Of a stretch of DNA of 6,930 bases, positions 4,580 through 6,930 are shown one piece after another. Position 1 is the first letter of the stretch. Each line of letters begins with the position of its first letter. The stretch comes from Bacillota bacterium (GTDB taxonomy: Bacteria > Bacillota_E > RBS10-35 > JAJYVN01): contig JAJZWQ010000160.1 of NCBI GenBank assembly GCA_021846605.1, positions 1-6,930 of the forward strand. Reading direction: 5' to 3'. A program made the translations under genes and the position numbers. The notes under the pieces were generated by a model. It was not told the DNA's origin. It ran no database searches and saw nothing but the letters and a program-made list of their open reading frames with translations.

Positions 4580-6508
4580 TTGGGGGGCGAGGCCTTGGCG
4601 GCGGCGGATGCGGCGTTCACCGCGTCGCAGCGCGAGGTGGTGGCGCACGAGGCAGGTCCGCTGCTGGTGCAGGCCGGACCCGGATCGGGGAAAACGGCGG
4701 TCTTGGTTTCCCGGGCGGCGCGCCTCGCCGCCGGTGCGCTGCCGGCCGGCGGGCTGTGGTACGTAACCTTCACCGTTGCCGCCCGGCAGGAGGCTGCCGC
4801 CCGGCTCGCGGCCCTTGCCGGACCGGTCTCCGCCCGCAGGGTGCGCTGCGGCACCTTCCACGCCTATGCCTTCGGCGTGGTGCGCGCGGCCGCGGGTGGC
4901 CGCGCCCCGGAAGTGCTGCTGGAGGGTGAGCGGCTGCGGCTGCTGCGCCAACTCTTGTTTGCGCAGCGCACCGGCCGTCGACGCGGCGAGGCGGTCGAAG
5001 AGGGCGCAGTGGACGCCCTCGGTTCCGCCATCAGCCTGGCCATTAACACGGGTGCGACACGATCCGGGGACGCCGCGGACCTCCGGGAGGTGGCGACGCG
5101 GGCCGGGTTGGCCGGCTTTGGCGTGGACCCCAAGGATTTTCCGGAGATCTGCGACCGGTATGCGCAGGCCAAGGCGGATGCCCGTCGATTGGACCTCGAT
5201 GACCTGCCGTGGGAGGCCCTCGGTTGTCTGCGGGCCGACCCCGGGCGGCTGGCCGCGGAGCGCGCCCGCCTGCGCCATATCCAGGTGGACGAGTTTCAGG
5301 ATGTCAACCGGCCGCAGTGGGAACTGTTGCGGTTGCTCTCGGCCCCGGCCGACAACGTCCTGGCGGTCGGGGATCCCGATCAGGCCGTCTACGGGTTCCG
5401 CGGGGCGTCCCCCGAGTGGATGCGGGCCTTTGCCACCGCGTGGCCCAACGCCCCGACCGTCACGCTGCGGGAGAACTTCCGCAGCCGGTCGGCCATCGTG
5501 CACGCCGCCAACCGCCTGATTGGACACAACCGCAGGCGCGCCGCGTTTGCCGGCCGGTCCGTCGCCAGGGAACCGGGGGTGGTGGTGGCCATCGGCTACC
5601 CCGACGCGCGTGCGGAGGCGGAGGCCATCGCGCGACGGGCGCGGCGGGTGCTGGACGAGGGGATGGCGCCGCCCGCGGCGGTTCTCTGCCGCACCCACAC
5701 GGCCGCGGCGACGATCGCCCACGTCCTGGCGGAGTCTGGCCTGGTGGTTGCGGTCCGCGACGGCACCGGCGGCCCCTTTCGGCATTGGGTCGCGCAGGAC
5801 TTGCTGGCCTATCTGCGCCTGGCCAGCGATCCGGCGGACGCCGCCGCCCTGCGACGGATCGCCAACCGTCCCCGCCGCTACATCTCCACGGAGATGCTGG
5901 CCCGTGCGGGGGGCCGACTCGACGCCCTGGCGCGCCTGCCGGGGCTGCCGGCCTGGCAGCAGGCGCACGTGCGGGGTCTGTGCGAGGGGGTGGATCGGCT
6001 GCGCGGTCTGGACCCGGCGACGGCCCTGGCGTCGGTCCGCGGGCCGCTGGGGTATGACGCGTTCCTGGCGGGGCGCGGTTCCGATGTGGACGGGCGCGAG
6101 TGGCTCGGGGTGGCCGACGCCCTGGCGGCCCTGGCGTTGACGGCGCGCGACTACGCCGACCTCACCGAACGGGTCGGCGCGGCGGAGGCGCGGCTGGCGT
6201 CCTCCGGCGGCGACCCGCAGGTGGTGGTCTCCACCTGCCACGCGGCCAAGGGGCTCGAGTTTGACGCGGTCTTCGTGGCGGGTTGCGTCCCGGGCCGCAT
6301 GCCGCACCGCTCGGCCTTGGACGCGGCGGCGGTGGAGGAGGAGCGCCGCCTTTGCTACGTCGCCTTCACCCGGGCGCGGCGGTTCCTGGCGGTCAGCTGG
6401 TCGGCGGACCCCAGTCCCTTTCTCCTGGACGCCGGGCTCTTGGCGCGGCCCGCCCCCCCGCCGTCCCCGGAACGGCGTGGTCGCCGGTCCGGGGTGCGGC
6501 GGGCCTGA
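4580..6508 (+). CDS. UvrD/Rep-family superfamily 1A DNA helicase
   Basis: A 642-residue ATP-dependent 3'-5' DNA helicase of the UvrD/Rep/PcrA type, expected to act in DNA repair or replication-fork processing. Motifs in order are: the Q-motif FTASQREVV (Q17); Walker A AGPGSGKT (32-39); Ia TFTVAARQEAAARL; Ib GTFHAYAF; Walker B VDEFQD (D237, E238); III VGDPDQAVYGFRG (D265, Q268); IV LRENFRS (296-302); V TCHAAKGLEFD (H554, K557); and VI YVAFTRAR (arginine finger R598). All catalytic elements are present. Motif Ia departs from the usual TFTNKAA. Only 44 residues follow R598, so the C-terminal extension that in PcrA/UvrD ends in an RNA polymerase-binding Tudor-like fold is missing; the length is nearer Rep. 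The start is uncertain: TTG 4580 has GAGGGAAG upstream, and TTG 4595 has a G-run seven bases upstream. Both lie before the Q-motif. No nuclease domain is seen. The gene converges on the HtrA-like gene with 13 bases between stops. Confidence 0.95.
   Translation: MGGEALAAADAAFTASQREVVAHEAGPLLVQAGPGSGKTAVLVSRAARLAAGALPAGGLWYVTFTVAARQEAAARLAALAGPVSARRVRCGTFHAYAFGVVRAAAGGRAPEVLLEGERLRLLRQLLFAQRTGRRRGEAVEEGAVDALGSAISLAINTGATRSGDAADLREVATRAGLAGFGVDPKDFPEICDRYAQAKADARRLDLDDLPWEALGCLRADPGRLAAERARLRHIQVDEFQDVNRPQWELLRLLSAPADNVLAVGDPDQAVYGFRGASPEWMRAFATAWPNAPTVTLRENFRSRSAIVHAANRLIGHNRRRAAFAGRSVAREPGVVVAIGYPDARAEAEAIARRARRVLDEGMAPPAAVLCRTHTAAATIAHVLAESGLVVAVRDGTGGPFRHWVAQDLLAYLRLASDPADAAALRRIANRPRRYISTEMLARAGGRLDALARLPGLPAWQQAHVRGLCEGVDRLRGLDPATALASVRGPLGYDAFLAGRGSDVDGREWLGVADALAALALTARDYADLTERVGAAEARLASSGGDPQVVVSTCHAAKGLEFDAVFVAGCVPGRMPHRSALDAAAVEEERRLCYVAFTRARRFLAVSWSADPSPFLLDAGLLARPAPPPSPERRGRRSGVRRA
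6457..6503. terminator. Long T-less hairpin at a convergent gene junction
   Basis: Three stacked inverted-repeat segments share one centre. CCCGCCG (6457-6463) pairs with CGGCGGG (6497-6503), CCCCGGA (6465-6471) with TCCGGGG (6488-6494), and CGGCG (6473-6477) with CGCCG (6482-6486). The loop is TGGT. They are interrupted only by a 1x2 internal loop and one A/G mismatch, giving 19 pairs. The hairpin lies inside the last helicase codons, two bases before its TGA, and 18 bases beyond the stop of the opposing HtrA-like gene. No T-run follows on either strand, so it would be a non-canonical bidirectional terminator or 3' end stabiliser. It encodes the Pro/Arg-rich helicase tail. Confidence 0.45.
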
Positions 6509-6521
6509 CGCGTGGGTCCGA

Positions 6522-6930
6522 TCAGGGCAGGGGGCGCAGGAAGGGGAACACGCCGCCCCGCGTGGACCCGTTGGAAGGCGACTGTGGCTGTGTGGGCGCG
6601 GTGGAAGGCTGGGAGAGGCTGCGCGGTTCGGTGCCCAGGGTGACCTTGACGGTCACCGGCCGACCGCTGCGCCGCACCCCGATCGACACCGTCTGGCCGG
6701 GAGCGGCCTTGTTGATGTCCTGCACCAACTGGAGGTAGTTGTTCACGCTCTGGCCGTTCCAGGTGGTGATGACGTCGTGGGGCTGGAGCTGGCCGGCCGA
6801 CGGGCCGCCGGGCTGCACCGCGGTCACCGTCAGGGTGGTGTTCTGGGTGGGCAATTGCGTGTTGCCGGCGTTCAGTTCGATGCCCAGCCAGGCCCGCTTG
6901 ACGTATCCGTAACGCACGATCTGGTTGACG
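6522..6930 (-). CDS. HtrA/DegP-type serine protease, C-terminal PDZ fragment (cut by window edge)
   Basis: The minus-strand frame is open from the window edge to the TGA at 6524-6522 and gives the last 135 or so residues of a longer protein. It begins VNQIVRYGYVKRAWLGIEL, matching the junction between protease and PDZ domain in HtrA/DegP proteins (VVDQIIKYGKVRRGWLGI-like). A PDZ domain follows: the carboxylate-binding loop is AWLGI, then VTAVQPGGPSAGQLQPHDVI, where the usual GDVI is HDVI, then WNGQSV and VSIGVRRSGRPVTVKVTL. HtrA proteins are cell-envelope proteases that degrade misfolded proteins, the PDZ domain recognising C-terminal ends. The trypsin-like catalytic domain and any signal or membrane anchor lie outside the window. 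After the PDZ domain comes a Pro/Gln/Ser/Thr-rich tail of about 30 residues ending FPFLRPLP. The GTG at 6917 is an internal Val codon, not a start, because the homology continues upstream. Confidence 0.9.
   Translation of the reverse strand, partial: VNQIVRYGYVKRAWLGIELNAGNTQLPTQNTTLTVTAVQPGGPSAGQLQPHDVITTWNGQSVNNYLQLVQDINKAAPGQTVSIGVRRSGRPVTVKVTLGTEPRSLSQPSTAPTQPQSPSNGSTRGGVFPFLRPLP

Noticed and set aside
4469..6307. A 612-codon open frame on the minus strand opposite the helicase gene.
   Set aside because: Its product is a low-complexity Arg/Gly/Pro/Gln-rich chain with no domain. The plus strand encodes a complete helicase with every motif. Long antisense frames are usual in GC-rich genes.

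Overview
The window is strongly GC-rich with heavy G/C use at third codon positions. It carries an ordinary bacterial chromosomal mix: a membrane cyclic-di-GMP enzyme, a type II NADH dehydrogenase-like flavoprotein, a UvrD/Rep-family helicase and the C-terminal end of an HtrA/DegP-type protease. The flavoprotein implies a respiring bacterium, and its N-terminal motifs resemble the YjlD/YutJ-like proteins of Firmicutes. That fits a high-GC Firmicutes-like or similar lineage, but there is no rRNA or other marker gene, so I do not assign a taxon. No phage, transposase, CRISPR, tRNA or rRNA is visible.

Layout. (1) Positions 1-105, minus strand: the first 35 codons of an unrecognised gene running off the left edge. 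Behind it is a plausible promoter with a perfect TTGACA -35 box. A perfect 22-bp dyad (156-177) overlaps that box and is a good operator candidate. (2) 106-555: an unusually long GC-rich gap with several inverted repeats and a run of G-tracts. It separates the left gene from a divergent GGDEF/EAL gene. (3) 556-2952, plus strand: a six-helix membrane sensor joined to PAS, GGDEF and EAL domains. Both catalytic domains keep their key residues. (4) 2953-3329: a convergent gap with no convincing gene but with nested inverted repeats. (5) 3330-4490, minus strand: NDH-2-like FAD/NAD(P)H oxidoreductase. (6) 4491-4579: a short divergent control region holding the ribosome binding sites of both flanking genes and a tandem 7-bp repeat. 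(7) 4580-6508, plus strand: a compact UvrD/Rep helicase lacking the long C-terminal extension of PcrA/UvrD. (8) 6522-6930, minus strand: the PDZ end of an HtrA-type protease, only 13 bases from the helicase stop. A 19-bp imperfect hairpin (6457-6503) sits at this convergent junction.

The genes do not form one operon. Orientation alternates (minus, plus, minus, plus, minus), so each is probably transcribed separately. I see no evidence of a new multigene system. The most interesting signals are non-coding: the dyad at the left promoter, the structured leader-like region before the GGDEF/EAL gene, the structured convergent gap, and the T-less hairpin between helicase and protease.
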